Assembly (NCBI GenBank): GCA_020052415.1
Contig: JAGVPB010000040.1
Location: 1-64,000 of the forward strand
Length of the DNA: 64,000 bases
Source of the DNA: Bacteroidales bacterium
Lineage (GTDB): Bacteria; Bacteroidota; Bacteroidia; Bacteroidales; JAADJA01
Direction of reading: 5' to 3'
Shown here: positions 55,216 to 64,000 of the stretch, piece by piece
Layout of the letters: every line of letters begins with the position of its first letter
How positions within the stretch are numbered: the stretch's first letter is position 1
The notes under the pieces: model-generated
Told to the model about the DNA's origin: nothing
The model's input: the letters and a program-made list of their open reading frames with translations, nothing else
The model's database searches: none
Translations under genes and position numbers: made by a program

Positions 55216-55950
55216 TTAAAATATATTCGAACGGATTTCGGAGTTATAATCCACGGTCATATCCATCCACTCATCAATCATGGTTTGCCATGATCCTTCT
55301 CCATACATTTTTTCATATGCGTCTTTTGGCCCGTAATCTTTAAACCATTCACCGTACGAATTAAAGCTCCAGATGATCGCAACATCAGTACCGTTCGGAG
55401 AATGCAATGCATTTTTGAGTACAATGAAAGAAGTTGTGTTTATTTGCTCATATACTTTTTTCAGTTTCTCACAAATTGCCTTGAACCGGTAATATTGCCC
55501 GTCCTTAAGATCCACCATCCATAGTTCATAATGTATTGATTTTTTAAAGAGGTCGAGTCCATACGACAAGTCAACCTCATAAGTTAACAGGTTCGACTGC
55601 CCGTACTCCTGCACAAGCGGTTCGATGGTTTTGCTCCAATCTTCATCATGGCCGTTCTCTTTTTCGGGACGTGTATCCAGCGATCCGCAGGCAGTCGGTC
55701 CCATGACCCAAACATACCATCCTGATTGAGGACCATACTCGACTTTTCGTAATGCTGCCACGTAAGGCCCTTCAGGGTGAAACTTCGTATTATGCGCTTT
55801 GATGGCTGCTTCAAATTTATCCTCCATCCCCATTTTTGGCAGGATCATCAGGCTTTCGATCACCATGGGGTCAGCATCTGGCTTTGATTGTGAAAAAGCA
55901 TTGAAAGCTAACAATAGCATTGACAATGCCAGAAAAATATTTCTCTTCAT
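55216..55950 (-). CDS. Exported protein with possible dimeric alpha/beta-barrel fold
   Basis: 244 residues with a signal peptide (MKRNIFLALSMLLLAFNAFSQ). The mature part appears to be two similar halves: MVIESLMILPKMGMEDKFEA, VAALRKVEYGPQSGWYVWVM, then IHYELWMVDLKDGQYYRFKA, TSFIVLKNALHSPNGTDVAI. Each half has a beta strand, a helix with E/K-rich pattern and a second strand ending in a Trp-rich edge, similar to antibiotic-biosynthesis-monooxygenase (ABM) or ferredoxin-like folds. No catalytic residue can be named. A small ABM-like gene follows upstream on the same strand. The function is unknown, and the fold assignment is inference. Confidence 0.75.
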   Translation of the reverse strand: MKRNIFLALSMLLLAFNAFSQSKPDADPMVIESLMILPKMGMEDKFEAAIKAHNTKFHPEGPYVAALRKVEYGPQSGWYVWVMGPTACGSLDTRPEKENGHDEDWSKTIEPLVQEYGQSNLLTYEVDLSYGLDLFKKSIHYELWMVDLKDGQYYRFKAICEKLKKVYEQINTTSFIVLKNALHSPNGTDVAIIWSFNSYGEWFKDYGPKDAYEKMYGEGSWQTMIDEWMDMTVDYNSEIRSNIF

Positions 55951-56056
55951 TAATTTAATTTTTAAATGATAAGTGTTGACATTACAATTTAATTTAAAAT
56001 TATGATTATTGATTTATTAATTGGTTGTTTTTGATCGTTCCATAACCCGGTGTGGA

Positions 56057-56091
56057 ATAAAAAAAATTAAGGACAGCTTTTTTCTGTCCTC
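56057..56091 (-). terminator. Rho-independent terminator of the small ABM-like gene
   Basis: On the minus strand GAGGACAG-loop-CTGTCCTT (56069-56091) is followed by AATTTTTTTT (56057-56068). It lies 20 bp after the stop codon of the 87-residue gene, separating it from the exported protein gene. Confidence 0.8.
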
Positions 56092-56111
56092 AAAAAAAAA
56101 CCAGGCAACCT

Positions 56112-56375
56112 TTATTCAGCGAAGGACATTTCAGGTTTGCCTATTACTCCTCCACGCTCCATGGCTTTCTTCAGTTCGGCTGATTGTCCGAATTTATTAG
56201 CCTGTTCCTTACTGTTCCATTCGGTGATGACTAACACTTCATTCGGATTGTCATAATTGCGGAACACGTGAACGCCTGTTGAACCGGCTTCTTTCCGCAT
56301 ATGTTCTACTTCATCAAAAACAACCTTCCATTTGTTGAAATCGGCAACCGTGTGCCTAACATTCATTTTAATCAT
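56112..56375 (-). CDS. Small ABM-like / dimeric alpha-beta barrel protein
   Basis: 87 residues, a single compact domain: MIKMNVRHTVADFNKWKVVF, EAGSTGVHVFRNYDNPNEVL and VITEWNSKEQANKFGQSAEL follow the strand-helix-strand-strand-helix order of ABM/EthD-like proteins. The Trp in EWNS and the His-containing first strand are typical. The ending VIGKPEMSFAE is the usual C-terminal strand. It is cytoplasmic and monocistronic, with its own terminator. Such proteins are often stress-related or heme- or quinone-linked oxygenases, but there are too few specific residues to assign a reaction here. Confidence 0.8.
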   Translation of the reverse strand: MIKMNVRHTVADFNKWKVVFDEVEHMRKEAGSTGVHVFRNYDNPNEVLVITEWNSKEQANKFGQSAELKKAMERGGVIGKPEMSFAE

Positions 56376-56713
56376 TTGATCTATAAATTAATTTTCTTAC
56401 TCGTTTGGCTTTTCAGTTTCGCCCCCGCTTGATAATCTGTGCGGGTCAGTTCCTTTTTTAAAGCGGCTTACGCTGTTCGGATTTGTTCCCTGCAATTGTA
56501 AATGACAGTATATAAAAGTCAGAGTTAAACAATTTTGAATGTCATTTCATTGGGTCAAGTCATTGTATTATTAAAACTAAATCGAACTGACAAATAACAA
56601 TTCAAAAAGGCAAAGTGATTTAATATTTGACCAGTTTAATGTTAATGAAATGTTATATCTTGCTATCACCGGATAAATTCCATTTTGCATCAGGCATAAG
56701 CAATGGAGGATAT

Positions 56714-56845
56714 GAATACATGAGGCTTTAAACTATTCCCTTGCCCGGAGGGCATAAATATCCATAGAAGATTTAATTGTCCTGAGATTGATTTCCCGCA
56801 GGGAATAAACATTGATACAATCTTTTTCCCGACATTGTTGATGTC
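56714..56845. repeat. REP-like palindrome cluster C, inverted copy of part of B
   Basis: Holds GCCCGGAGGGC (56743) and TCCCGCAGGGA (56794). Reading its complement reproduces cluster B from GACATCAACA to CATGTATT with scattered changes over about 130 bp. B and C therefore form a 3.7-kb pair of inverted repeats around the degraded methylase region. Confidence 0.75.
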
Positions 56846-56863
56846 AATTTCAAAAACCTGCAA

Positions 56864-56896
56864 CAAAAAAAGCCTCCGAATTTATGGGAAGCTTTT
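56864..56896 (-). terminator. Rho-independent terminator of ahcY
   Basis: On the minus strand AAGCTTCC-loop-GGAGGCTT (one G-T pair) is followed by seven T. It lies about 35 bp after the ahcY stop codon. Confidence 0.8.
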
Positions 56897-56929
56897 TACT
56901 TTGAACTTTTTACTTTTATCTTTTTCCTT

Positions 56930-58369
56930 CTAATACCTGTAATGCTCTGCCTTATAGGGCCCTTCGACAGGAATGCCCAGGTATTTTGCCTGGTCATCCG
57001 TGAGCTTTGTCAGTTTAACACCAATGTATTCGAGGTGCAGACGCGCCACTTCTTCATCGAGTTTCTTTGGCAGGCGATAAACCCCAACCTTGAAGTCATT
57101 CTTCCAGAGTTCAAGCTGGGCAAGGGTCTGGTTCGAAAAAGAATTGCTCATTACAAATGATGGATGGCCGGTTGCACAACCAAGATTGACAAGCCTTCCT
57201 TCGGCAAGCATAAAAATTTCATGGCTTTCAGACCTGTCTGCCGTGGCGGGGAAAATATATTTATCAACCTGCGGCTTGATGTTTATCTTCTTTACGCCGG
57301 GTGCATCATTCAATGGTTCAACCTGTATCTCGTTATCGAAATGGCCGATGTTGCAGACAATTGCCTGGTCCTTCATGGCTTTCATGTGATCGAGGGTGAT
57401 GATATCCTTATTGCCGGTAGCAGTAACAAAAATATTACCTTCCTTCACAGCTTCTTCCATGGTAGTAACTTCGAATCCTTCCATTGCAGCCTGAAGCGCA
57501 TTAATGGGATCTATTTCAGTGATGATGATCCGTGCTCCGTACCCTTTTAAGGACTTAGCGCTTCCTTTTCCGACATCACCGTAACCGGCAACTACCACCA
57601 CTTTACCGGCAACCATAACATCAGTCGCTCTTTTAATGCCATCGGCTAACGATTCACGGCATCCATAAAGATTATCAAATTTCGATTTGGTTACAGAGTC
57701 ATTCACATTGATGGCCGGAGCATGCAATTTCCCTTGTTCCATCATCTGATAAAGCCTGTGAACACCTGTTGTTGTTTCTTCTGAAATACCTTTTAATTTT
57801 TTAGCTGCTCTTTGCCATTTGGTGCTGTCTTCTACAAATGTTGCCTGAAGTTGGCGCAGTACCGAAGCTTCCTCAGTATTTTCAGGCTTCACTTTCAGCA
57901 ATTCCGGATTTTTTTCAATGTCATATCCCTTATGGATCAGCAGTGTGGCATCGCCCCCATCATCAACTATCAAATCAGGTCCGTCACCATCGGGGAAAGT
58001 TAGTGCCTGGTTTGTACACCACCAGTATTCATCCAGTGATTCCCCTTTCCATGCAAAAACAGGGATTCCACTTTTGGCTATTGCTGCCGCTGCGTGGTCC
58101 TGGGTCGAAAATATATTGCAGCTAGCCCATCTTACATCGGCACCGAGCTCAGCAAGTGTCTCTATTAATACAGCGGTTTGAATGGTCATGTGAAGAGAAC
58201 CGGTTATCCTTGCGCCTTTCAATGGTTTTTCAGCCGCATATTTTTTCCGGATCGTCATCAACCCGGGCATTTCTTTTTCAGCGATTTCTATTTCTTTCCG
58301 GCCCCATTCTGCCAGGCCGATGTCAGCGACTTTATAAGCCAGCTTTTTGTCAACAGTTAAAATTTCCAT
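56930..58369 (-). CDS. ahcY: Adenosylhomocysteinase
   Basis: 479 residues, the long bacterial form. It reversibly splits S-adenosylhomocysteine into adenosine and homocysteine with tightly bound NAD, in the cytoplasm. Family landmarks are all present: [19 protein letters not shown], the substrate region [36 protein letters not shown], the NAD-binding glycine motif [22 protein letters not shown] and the C-terminal YKAEHYRY. The reaction removes the inhibitory product of SAM-dependent methylation and delivers homocysteine to the methionine synthase encoded 1.5 kb away. It has a good promoter and its own terminator, so it is monocistronic. No truncation or unusual residue is seen. Confidence 0.98.
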   Translation of the reverse strand: MEILTVDKKLAYKVADIGLAEWGRKEIEIAEKEMPGLMTIRKKYAAEKPLKGARITGSLHMTIQTAVLIETLAELGADVRWASCNIFSTQDHAAAAIAKSGIPVFAWKGESLDEYWWCTNQALTFPDGDGPDLIVDDGGDATLLIHKGYDIEKNPELLKVKPENTEEASVLRQLQATFVEDSTKWQRAAKKLKGISEETTTGVHRLYQMMEQGKLHAPAINVNDSVTKSKFDNLYGCRESLADGIKRATDVMVAGKVVVVAGYGDVGKGSAKSLKGYGARIIITEIDPINALQAAMEGFEVTTMEEAVKEGNIFVTATGNKDIITLDHMKAMKDQAIVCNIGHFDNEIQVEPLNDAPGVKKINIKPQVDKYIFPATADRSESHEIFMLAEGRLVNLGCATGHPSFVMSNSFSNQTLAQLELWKNDFKVGVYRLPKKLDEEVARLHLEYIGVKLTKLTDDQAKYLGIPVEGPYKAEHYRY

Positions 58370-58413
58370 ATTGTTGTGTTATCTGAACTAACGATGATTA
58401 TTAAAAAAGTTTG

Positions 58414-58445
58414 CAAATTTATTATTTAAATGATTCACAACCAAA
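58414..58445 (-). promoter_or_regulatory. Bacteroidetes promoter of ahcY
   Basis: On the minus strand TTTG (58442-58445), a 20-bp spacer and TAAATTTG (58414-58421) match the -33/-7 consensus of Bacteroidota. The -7 box lies 44 bp upstream of the start codon. No riboswitch-like fold is evident in the short leader. Confidence 0.75.
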
Positions 58446-58567
58446 TTCAAGTTTCAGGTTTTCAATACGGGAGAATTACAATTTGGTTATACTTCAAAAT
58501 CACATACCCATTAACAACTATTAAAGAGATTTGTTATTGTGGAACATTACCAAAATTAAAAACTTTC

Positions 58568-59689
58568 CTACGCAGATAGTTCTTTAACAAAACACCTTCT
58601 CCGCTTGTGCTGGATATGATCGTAGTTTTTCCAGTTACTGATGGCTGTCAGGTTGGTTTCAAACATACCGGTCGTCTCCATTTGAGTGATGCCATGCTTT
58701 TGCATTTCCTTCTGGAGTTCGGCAAAAAGAATTACCGCTGCCCCTGTAGTATGATAATCAGGATCAACACCGGTAAGGAGTAAATCAATGACGGAAGGAT
58801 TTTTTAAAGCTTTAATAATGTGCAGGAATCCGAAAGGATAAATTTTTCCGCCCGCCTTTTGCATGGCTGCTGATAGAGTAGGTAATCCAATTATAAATGC
58901 AATTACCCTACCTTCTTTTTTAATAATCTTGACAAATTTTGGATTTAATACCCTGAAGTACTTGTCTCCAATGGTTTTAATTTGCCGGTCATTAAACTTT
59001 GTAACATAAGGCAGGTCACAAAATGCCTCGTTCAATATTTTAAAAACAGGCTGAATATATTTCTTCAGTTCCTCTTTCGAATCAAAATTAACGACTTCGA
59101 ATCCATACCGCTTTTTTATCAGTTCGGCACCGCGTGAGGCCTTTTCCAACGCTTTATCCCCTAGTGTAAGTCTGAATTCCACCCAGTCATTTTCCTTGGT
59201 GTAATCGGCTTGCTCAAAATGTTTAAGGTAATAGGATTTATGATAAACCGAAGCTATGGATGGCAAATGCTCAAATCCTTCGATGAGCAATCCTTGTGTA
59301 TCCAGGTTGTTAAAACCGAGAGGGCCGTGCACGAAAGCCATTCCTTTTTCATTCAGCCAGCTTTCAGCGGTTTTAAATAAACCGGATGAAACCAACAGAT
59401 CATCTACGAATTCTATTTTCGAAATCCTTCCTTTTTTTTCACCGGTCTTTTTATTGTATTCATGGTTTATGATCGCTCCTATCCTTCCCAGACACCTGCC
59501 GTTATCAACCGCAATCCAGAATTTTGCTTCGCAGTTTTCGAAGGAAGGATTGGTTGAAGGCTGAAGTTGCTTTATTTCATCTTTTTTTATAGGTGGCACC
59601 CAATAATGATCATTTCTGTACAAATCGAAAGGAAATCCCACGAATTGCATTCTTTGCTCTTTTGAAATAACCTCTTTAATTTCAAACAT
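58568..59689 (-). CDS. GNAT-like acyltransferase family protein
   Basis: A 373-residue soluble protein of a widespread Bacteroidota family usually described as GNAT-like or hypothetical. The N-terminal segment FVGFPFDLYRNDHYWVPPIK and the strand KFWIAVDNGRCLGRIGAII match the first half of a GNAT fold. FVHGPLGFNNLDTQGLLIEG and the later GRVIAFIIGLPTLSAAMQ and YHTTGAAVILFAELQKEMQK resemble an acetyl-CoA-binding half; FETNLTAISNWKNYDHIQHK is the family's conserved end. This suggests an N-acyltransferase acting on an unknown amine, in the cytoplasm. It is transcribed divergently from metH over a 129-bp region; neighbours give no substrate clue. Confidence 0.82.
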   Translation of the reverse strand: MFEIKEVISKEQRMQFVGFPFDLYRNDHYWVPPIKKDEIKQLQPSTNPSFENCEAKFWIAVDNGRCLGRIGAIINHEYNKKTGEKKGRISKIEFVDDLLVSSGLFKTAESWLNEKGMAFVHGPLGFNNLDTQGLLIEGFEHLPSIASVYHKSYYLKHFEQADYTKENDWVEFRLTLGDKALEKASRGAELIKKRYGFEVVNFDSKEELKKYIQPVFKILNEAFCDLPYVTKFNDRQIKTIGDKYFRVLNPKFVKIIKKEGRVIAFIIGLPTLSAAMQKAGGKIYPFGFLHIIKALKNPSVIDLLLTGVDPDYHTTGAAVILFAELQKEMQKHGITQMETTGMFETNLTAISNWKNYDHIQHKRRRCFVKELSA

Positions 59690-59719
59690 TACCGTTAAAA
59701 ATCTGTTTAATTAGGTTGG

Positions 59720-59758
59720 CAAAATTAATGATTGTAATACATAAAAAGGATATTTTTG
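59720..59758. promoter_or_regulatory. Divergent promoter region of metH and the GNAT-like gene
   Basis: TATTTTTG on the + strand (59751-59758) is a -7 box for metH. TAATTTTG on the minus strand (59720-59727) is one for the GNAT-like gene. They are about 30 bp apart and could compete. The -33 elements are weak. Confidence 0.5.
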
Positions 59759-59818
59759 CCGAAACATTATATAATAGTTTTTTTGAGTTAATTTTCCAAA
59801 AATTCCATGAACAGGTAA

Positions 59819-62800
59819 ATGAAAATGGATATCTATTCAGAAATATCAAAAAGAATTCTGGTCCTTGATGGCGCGATGGGAACAATGATCCAGCTTTACC
59901 GGCTGAACGAGAAGGATTACCGGGGTGAGCGTTTTGCAGATTATGCTTCCGACCTAAAAGGAAATAATGACCTGCTTTCCCTTACTCAACCTGACATCAT
60001 CCGTGAAATCCACAAAAAATATCTTGAAGCGGGTGCTGATATCATCGAAACAAATACTTTTAACAGTAACCCTATTTCGCTTGCTGATTACCACATGGAA
60101 GCGCTTGCCTACGAATTGAATGTTGCATCAGCCCGGCTGGCGAAGCAAGCAGCAAATGAATTCACCAGACAGAATCCGTCGAAGCCGCGGTTTGTCGCCG
60201 GATCAATGGGTCCCACTAATAAAACGGCATCTTTGTCTCCGGATGTCAATAATCCGGGTTATCGTGCCGTTCATTTTGACGACCTGTACAACGCCTACAA
60301 AGAACAGGCTAACGGACTGATTGACGGGGGAGCGGATGTTTTGCTTATTGAAACGATATTCGATACACTCAATGCCAAGGCCGCTATGATGGCTGTTGCC
60401 GATGCACAAAAAGAAAAGGGGATTAAAATTCCGGTCATGGTTTCAGGTACGATCACCGATGCAAGCGGTCGAACGTTATCGGGTCAAACGACAGAAGCCT
60501 TTCTCAATTCCGTTTCTCACCTTGAGCTTCTCACGGTGGGATTGAACTGTGCTTTAGGAGCCAAAGATTTGCGTCCGTATCTTGAGGAACTGTCAAACAA
60601 AGCTCCTTTTTATGTCAGTGTTTATCCCAACGCCGGCCTCCCGAATCAGTTCGGGGAATATGACGAATCACCGGAAATGATGGCGGAACAGCTGAAGGAC
60701 TTCGTTGGAAATGGTTTTGCAAATATAATTGGCGGTTGTTGTGGTACAACACCCGATCATATCAGGGAATTTGTAAAAGTCGCAGAAAATGCATCTCCCC
60801 GAAGAGTGCCTGAGAATGATCATCACATGAAACTCAGCGGGCTCGAGCCACTGATCGTTTTCCCGGGAAGTAATTTTATTAATATCGGTGAAAGAACCAA
60901 TGTAAGCGGATCAATAAAATTTGCCAGGCTGATCAGGGAAGCCAGATATGAAGAAGCCCTGACCGTTGCACGGCAACAGGTTGAAAACGGCGCCCAGATC
61001 ATTGACATCAATATGGATGATGCCATGCTGGATGCTGAAAAAGCGATGACGGAGTTCCTGAATATGATCGGAGCCGAACCGGATATATCACGGGTACCGG
61101 TGATGATTGATTCCTCAAAATGGACCGTTCTGGAAGCCGGATTAAAATGTGTTCAGGGAAAGGCGATTGTTAACTCCATCAGCTTAAAGGAAGGGGAAGA
61201 AGATTTTAAGAAAAAGGCCATCAAAATCAGAAATTACGGAGCTGCACTTATCGTTATGGCTTTTGATGAAGAGGGCCAGGCGTCATCGTACGAGCGAAAA
61301 ATACAAATTTGTAAACGGGCTTATGATATTTTGACCAAAGAAGTAAATTTTCCACCTGAGGATATTATTTTCGATCCCAATATTTTAACCGTAGGAACCG
61401 GTATTGATGAGCATAACAATTATGCCGTTGACTATATTAATGCTGCAAAGTGGATCAAAGAAAACCTTCCCTTTGCTAAAGTCAGCGGAGGAATAAGCAA
61501 CCTTTCTTTTTCCTTCAGGGGAAATGATATAGTGCGTGAGGCTATGCATTCCGCATTTCTTTATCACGCCATCAAAGCGGGACTCGACATGGGAATCGTG
61601 AATGCCGGTATGCTCCAGGTGTATGATGAAATTCCGGGAGATTTGCTCGAACTGGTAGAGGATGTTATTTTAAACCGCAGGAAAGATGCCACCGAAAGGC
61701 TGATTGCTTTTGCTGAAAAAGTAAAAGATAAAGATGAGGCTGTTGTAAAGGTAGATGAATGGAGGAGTGAAAATGTCCAGACGCGGTTAAAACACGCTCT
61801 TGTTAAAGGAATCGTGGAATTTATTGAGGCTGACCTTGAGGAAGCCAGACCGCAATACACAAGAACACTGGACATTATCGAAGGTCCGCTGATGGATGGG
61901 ATGAATGTGGTTGGCGACTTGTTTGGTTCGGGGAAAATGTTCCTTCCCCAGGTGGTTAAAAGTGCACGCGTGATGAAACGGGCAGTGGCTAATCTTCTCC
62001 CTTATATCGAAGCAGAGCAGGCATCAGGAGGCAAAATGCAATCGGCAGGGAAAATTGTAATGGCAACTGTGAAGGGTGATGTGCATGATATCGGAAAAAA
62101 TATTGTCGGTGTTGTTTTGGCTTGCAACAACTTTGAAGTCATTGATTTGGGAGTCATGGTTCCTTCCGATAAAATTCTTAAGGCTGTGGTCGAAGAAAAA
62201 GCAGACTTGCTTGGATTAAGCGGGCTCATCACACCTTCATTGGAGGAAATGACCCATGTAGCAAAAGAACTTGAACGTGCCGGCTTGAAAATTCCATTAC
62301 TTATTGGCGGGGCTACGACTTCCGAAATTCATACCGCTGTAAAAATTGCTCCGCATTATCAAGCACCCGTCATTCATGTGCGGGATGCATCCAGGGGTGT
62401 GGGTGTAGCTGCCAAACTTATTTCTAAAGATCAGAAACAAGTCTTTGCGGATTCGGTAAAGGAAAGTTACAGGAAAATCAAGGAGCAGCATGATTCCAGA
62501 AAAAATGAAGGAAACTACATTTCCTATAAGGATGCTATTAAGAATAAGCTTAATATAACCTGGAAAAAAACTGATATAGTCAGGCCGTCTTTCCTGGGAA
62601 ATAAATTATTTATTAACTATCCGCTCGATGAAATAAGGCAATATATTGACTGGACTTTCTTTTTCCATTCCTGGAAAATCAATGGGAAGTATCCGAAGAT
62701 TTTTGAAGACCCATTAAAAGGTGAGGAAGCGAAAAAGTTGTTCGATGATGCCAATCAGTTGCTCGACAGGATTGTTGCTGAAAAAATGATCAGCGCAAAT

Positions 62801-63493
62801 GGAGTGATCGGCTTTTATCCTGCAAATTCAACAGGTGAGGATGTTGAATTATATTCGGATGAAACGAGATCTAACCTTGTTGCTACATTCAGGTTCCTGC
62901 GCAACCAGCAGCAAAAAGAAAAAGGTGTACCTAATTTGTCGCTGGCTGATTTTATAGCTCCCAGGGAATCGGGATTGATGGATTATATAGGAGGATTTGC
63001 AGTTACTGCCGGGATAGGACTGGAAAAATGGACGGCGATGTTCGAAAAAGAGCTGGACGATTATAGCAGCATCATGATGAAAGTCCTTTCTGATCGCTTT
63101 GCAGAGGCGTTTGCAGAAATGATGCACGAAAAAGTCAGAAAAGAATTCTGGGGTTATGCACCTTCTGAAAACATTGATGTGGAAAATATGCTGAAGGAAG
63201 AATATCAGGGCATCAGGCCGGCCCCCGGTTATCCGGCATGTCCCGAACATTCTGAAAAGAGGATACTTTTCGATTTGATAGATCCTTCAAAAAAGACGGG
63301 TATTACTCTGACTGAGAATTTTGCCATGTACCCGGCAGCGTCGGTGAGCGGATATTATTTTGCCCATCCGGTATCACAATATTTCAACGTCGGTAAAATT
63401 GGCTCTGATCAGATTAAATATTATGCTGATCGTAAAAAGGAAAGCATTGAACAAATTGAAAAATGGCTTAATTCCAATCTTAACTATAAATAA
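59819..63493 (+). CDS. metH: Cobalamin-dependent methionine synthase
   Basis: 1224 residues, full length. It transfers the methyl group of 5-methyltetrahydrofolate to homocysteine through bound cobalamin. Domains in order: homocysteine-binding barrel with zinc ligands C244 ([10 protein letters not shown]), C307 and C308 ([10 protein letters not shown]); pterin-binding barrel ([26 protein letters not shown]); B12-binding cap and Rossmann domain with D754-V-H756-D-I-G759 ([10 protein letters not shown]); and activation domain with the SAM-binding [15 protein letters not shown]. All four modules are present, so reactivation by SAM and a reductase is expected. The start at 59819 directly follows the stop of a three-codon ATG-AAC-AGG-TAA frame. 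It is first in a probable operon with the next gene, 20 bp downstream. Confidence 0.98.
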   Translation: MKMDIYSEISKRILVLDGAMGTMIQLYRLNEKDYRGERFADYASDLKGNNDLLSLTQPDIIREIHKKYLEAGADIIETNTFNSNPISLADYHMEALAYELNVASARLAKQAANEFTRQNPSKPRFVAGSMGPTNKTASLSPDVNNPGYRAVHFDDLYNAYKEQANGLIDGGADVLLIETIFDTLNAKAAMMAVADAQKEKGIKIPVMVSGTITDASGRTLSGQTTEAFLNSVSHLELLTVGLNCALGAKDLRPYLEELSNKAPFYVSVYPNAGLPNQFGEYDESPEMMAEQLKDFVGNGFANIIGGCCGTTPDHIREFVKVAENASPRRVPENDHHMKLSGLEPLIVFPGSNFINIGERTNVSGSIKFARLIREARYEEALTVARQQVENGAQIIDINMDDAMLDAEKAMTEFLNMIGAEPDISRVPVMIDSSKWTVLEAGLKCVQGKAIVNSISLKEGEEDFKKKAIKIRNYGAALIVMAFDEEGQASSYERKIQICKRAYDILTKEVNFPPEDIIFDPNILTVGTGIDEHNNYAVDYINAAKWIKENLPFAKVSGGISNLSFSFRGNDIVREAMHSAFLYHAIKAGLDMGIVNAGMLQVYDEIPGDLLELVEDVILNRRKDATERLIAFAEKVKDKDEAVVKVDEWRSENVQTRLKHALVKGIVEFIEADLEEARPQYTRTLDIIEGPLMDGMNVVGDLFGSGKMFLPQVVKSARVMKRAVANLLPYIEAEQASGGKMQSAGKIVMATVKGDVHDIGKNIVGVVLACNNFEVIDLGVMVPSDKILKAVVEEKADLLGLSGLITPSLEEMTHVAKELERAGLKIPLLIGGATTSEIHTAVKIAPHYQAPVIHVRDASRGVGVAAKLISKDQKQVFADSVKESYRKIKEQHDSRKNEGNYISYKDAIKNKLNITWKKTDIVRPSFLGNKLFINYPLDEIRQYIDWTFFFHSWKINGKYPKIFEDPLKGEEAKKLFDDANQLLDRIVAEKMISANGVIGFYPANSTGEDVELYSDETRSNLVATFRFLRNQQQKEKGVPNLSLADFIAPRESGLMDYIGGFAVTAGIGLEKWTAMFEKELDDYSSIMMKVLSDRFAEAFAEMMHEKVRKEFWGYAPSENIDVENMLKEEYQGIRPAPGYPACPEHSEKRILFDLIDPSKKTGITLTENFAMYPAASVSGYYFAHPVSQYFNVGKIGSDQIKYYADRKKESIEQIEKWLNSNLNYK

Positions 63494-63513
63494 TTTTATT
63501 CAAAATTATAGCC

Positions 63514-64000
63514 ATGCGGGTTCCATTTAAAGAATTTCTCAAAAAAAATCTTGTCCTTTTCGATGGGGCAATGGGTACGGAATTGTACAACCGGGGGATT
63601 TTTATCAATACCTGTTATGACGAACTAAATCTTACCCGTCCAAAGCTTATTATGGAAATTCACCTTGCCTATATTACTGCCGGAGCTGATGTAATTGAGA
63701 CAAATACCTTTGGTGCAAACCGCCTCAAGCTCCAGAAGTATGGCCTGGAAGATAAAACTTATGATATCAATTTCAGGGGTGCGGTAATTGCAAGGGAAGC
63801 AGCCGGCGACGAATTTTATGTTGCAGGTTCAATCGGACCTTTGAATTTAAGACTTGAACCGTGGGGGCCTCTGTCAGAGAAAGAAGCGCAGGAAATATTT
63901 TTGGAACAGGCAAAAGGATTGATTGACGGCGGAGTTGATATGATCATCCTTGAAACTTTTTCCGATCTGCATGTGATTCAACAGGCATTACAGGCCATAA
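63514..64000 (+). CDS. Homocysteine S-methyltransferase domain protein, probably bifunctional with methylenetetrahydrofolate reductase (3' end outside window)
   Basis: The window ends 162 codons into this gene. The visible part is the start of a homocysteine-binding barrel (LVLFDGAMGTELYNRGI, AGADVIETNTFGANRLKLQK, VAGSIGPLNLRLEPWG, GGVDMIILETFSD), clearly distinct from but related to the metH N-terminus. Stand-alone or MTHFR-fused proteins of this type (YitJ-like) supply 5-methyltetrahydrofolate or methylate homocysteine. The PLNLRLEPWGPLS wording is typical of the bifunctional form, but the reductase part lies outside the window. It is 20 bp after metH and probably co-transcribed, which supports a role in the methionine/one-carbon cycle. 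Confidence 0.85.
   Translation, partial: MRVPFKEFLKKNLVLFDGAMGTELYNRGIFINTCYDELNLTRPKLIMEIHLAYITAGADVIETNTFGANRLKLQKYGLEDKTYDINFRGAVIAREAAGDEFYVAGSIGPLNLRLEPWGPLSEKEAQEIFLEQAKGLIDGGVDMIILETFSDLHVIQQALQAI

Larger units (their letters stand above)
56376..56929. other. Gene-free region between the ABM gene and ahcY
   Basis: About 550 bp with no supported gene. It contains REP-like element C and the ahcY terminator, annotated separately. The remainder is AT-rich, with a long leader to the ABM-like gene and no recognisable promoter box. Confidence 0.5.

Noticed and set aside
57164-57550. 128-codon open frame on the + strand
   Set aside because: Antisense to ahcY, a clear housekeeping gene.
58370-58567. 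SAH or SAM riboswitch upstream of ahcY
   Set aside because: The leader after the -7 box is only about 40 nt and shows no stem-loop set expected for these riboswitches.
59690-59818. Cobalamin riboswitch upstream of metH
   Set aside because: The whole intergenic region is 129 bp and lacks a B12-box-like sequence; it is filled by the divergent promoters.
59807-59818. Three-codon leader frame ATG-AAC-AGG-TAA before metH
   Set aside because: Too short to interpret; probably chance, although its stop abuts the metH start codon.

Overview
The window comes from a member of the Bacteroidota, probably an uncultured Bacteroidales-like organism. The evidence is several large secreted proteins ending in a type IX secretion (T9SS) sorting domain, promoters with the Bacteroidetes -7 box TAnnTTTG, histidine kinases with two-component-regulator propellers and a Y_Y_Y domain, LytTR regulators, FISUMP and GH127 families, weak Shine-Dalgarno sites, and moderate GC. 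No rRNA, tRNA or CRISPR array was seen.

Layout. 1-13.1 kb: secreted surface proteins (two kelch-type proteins, a subtilisin-like protease, an M6 metalloprotease) around two LytTR-type response regulators. One regulator has lost its DNA-binding domain exactly where a cluster of ~100-bp palindromic repeats begins; the cluster encloses a small GIY-YIG nuclease gene. 13.1-15.2 kb: a frameshifted DUF4143 ATPase and a TSUP transporter. 15.5-34.0 kb: the most striking locus, a nine-gene, one-strand signalling operon of two FIST-domain sensors, five histidine kinases with different sensory halves and one shared kinase core (one soluble, three propeller/Y_Y_Y, one TPR), a stand-alone receiver, and a receiver fused to a class III nucleotide cyclase. 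I read it as a many-input, cAMP-output phosphorelay. 34.0-47.2 kb: a secreted GH13 alpha-amylase, an LVIVD-repeat T9SS protein, an intact DUF4143 ATPase, a membrane LytTR protein and a 1635-residue mosaic metallophosphoesterase that shares a C-terminal module with the amylase. 47.6-52.7 kb: a GH127 lipoprotein, an unrecognised protein, a DHCW cupin and another T9SS protein. 52.7-56.9 kb: a degraded accessory zone with REP-like elements, a small lipoprotein, fused remnants of a type I methylase and an AlbA_2-type protein, and two small alpha/beta-barrel-like proteins. 56.9-64.0 kb: housekeeping methionine-cycle genes (ahcY, a GNAT-like gene, cobalamin-dependent metH, and a second homocysteine methyltransferase/MTHFR-type gene cut by the window end).

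How it fits together. The secreted glycoside hydrolases and proteases suggest a polymer-degrading lifestyle, and the signalling operon could couple extracellular and intracellular cues to cAMP. Several classes of palindromic repeat are scattered through the window. They lie between genes, inside the kinase genes and next to the N-terminus of a REP-associated transposase, and seem to have shaped gene loss and loop variation here.
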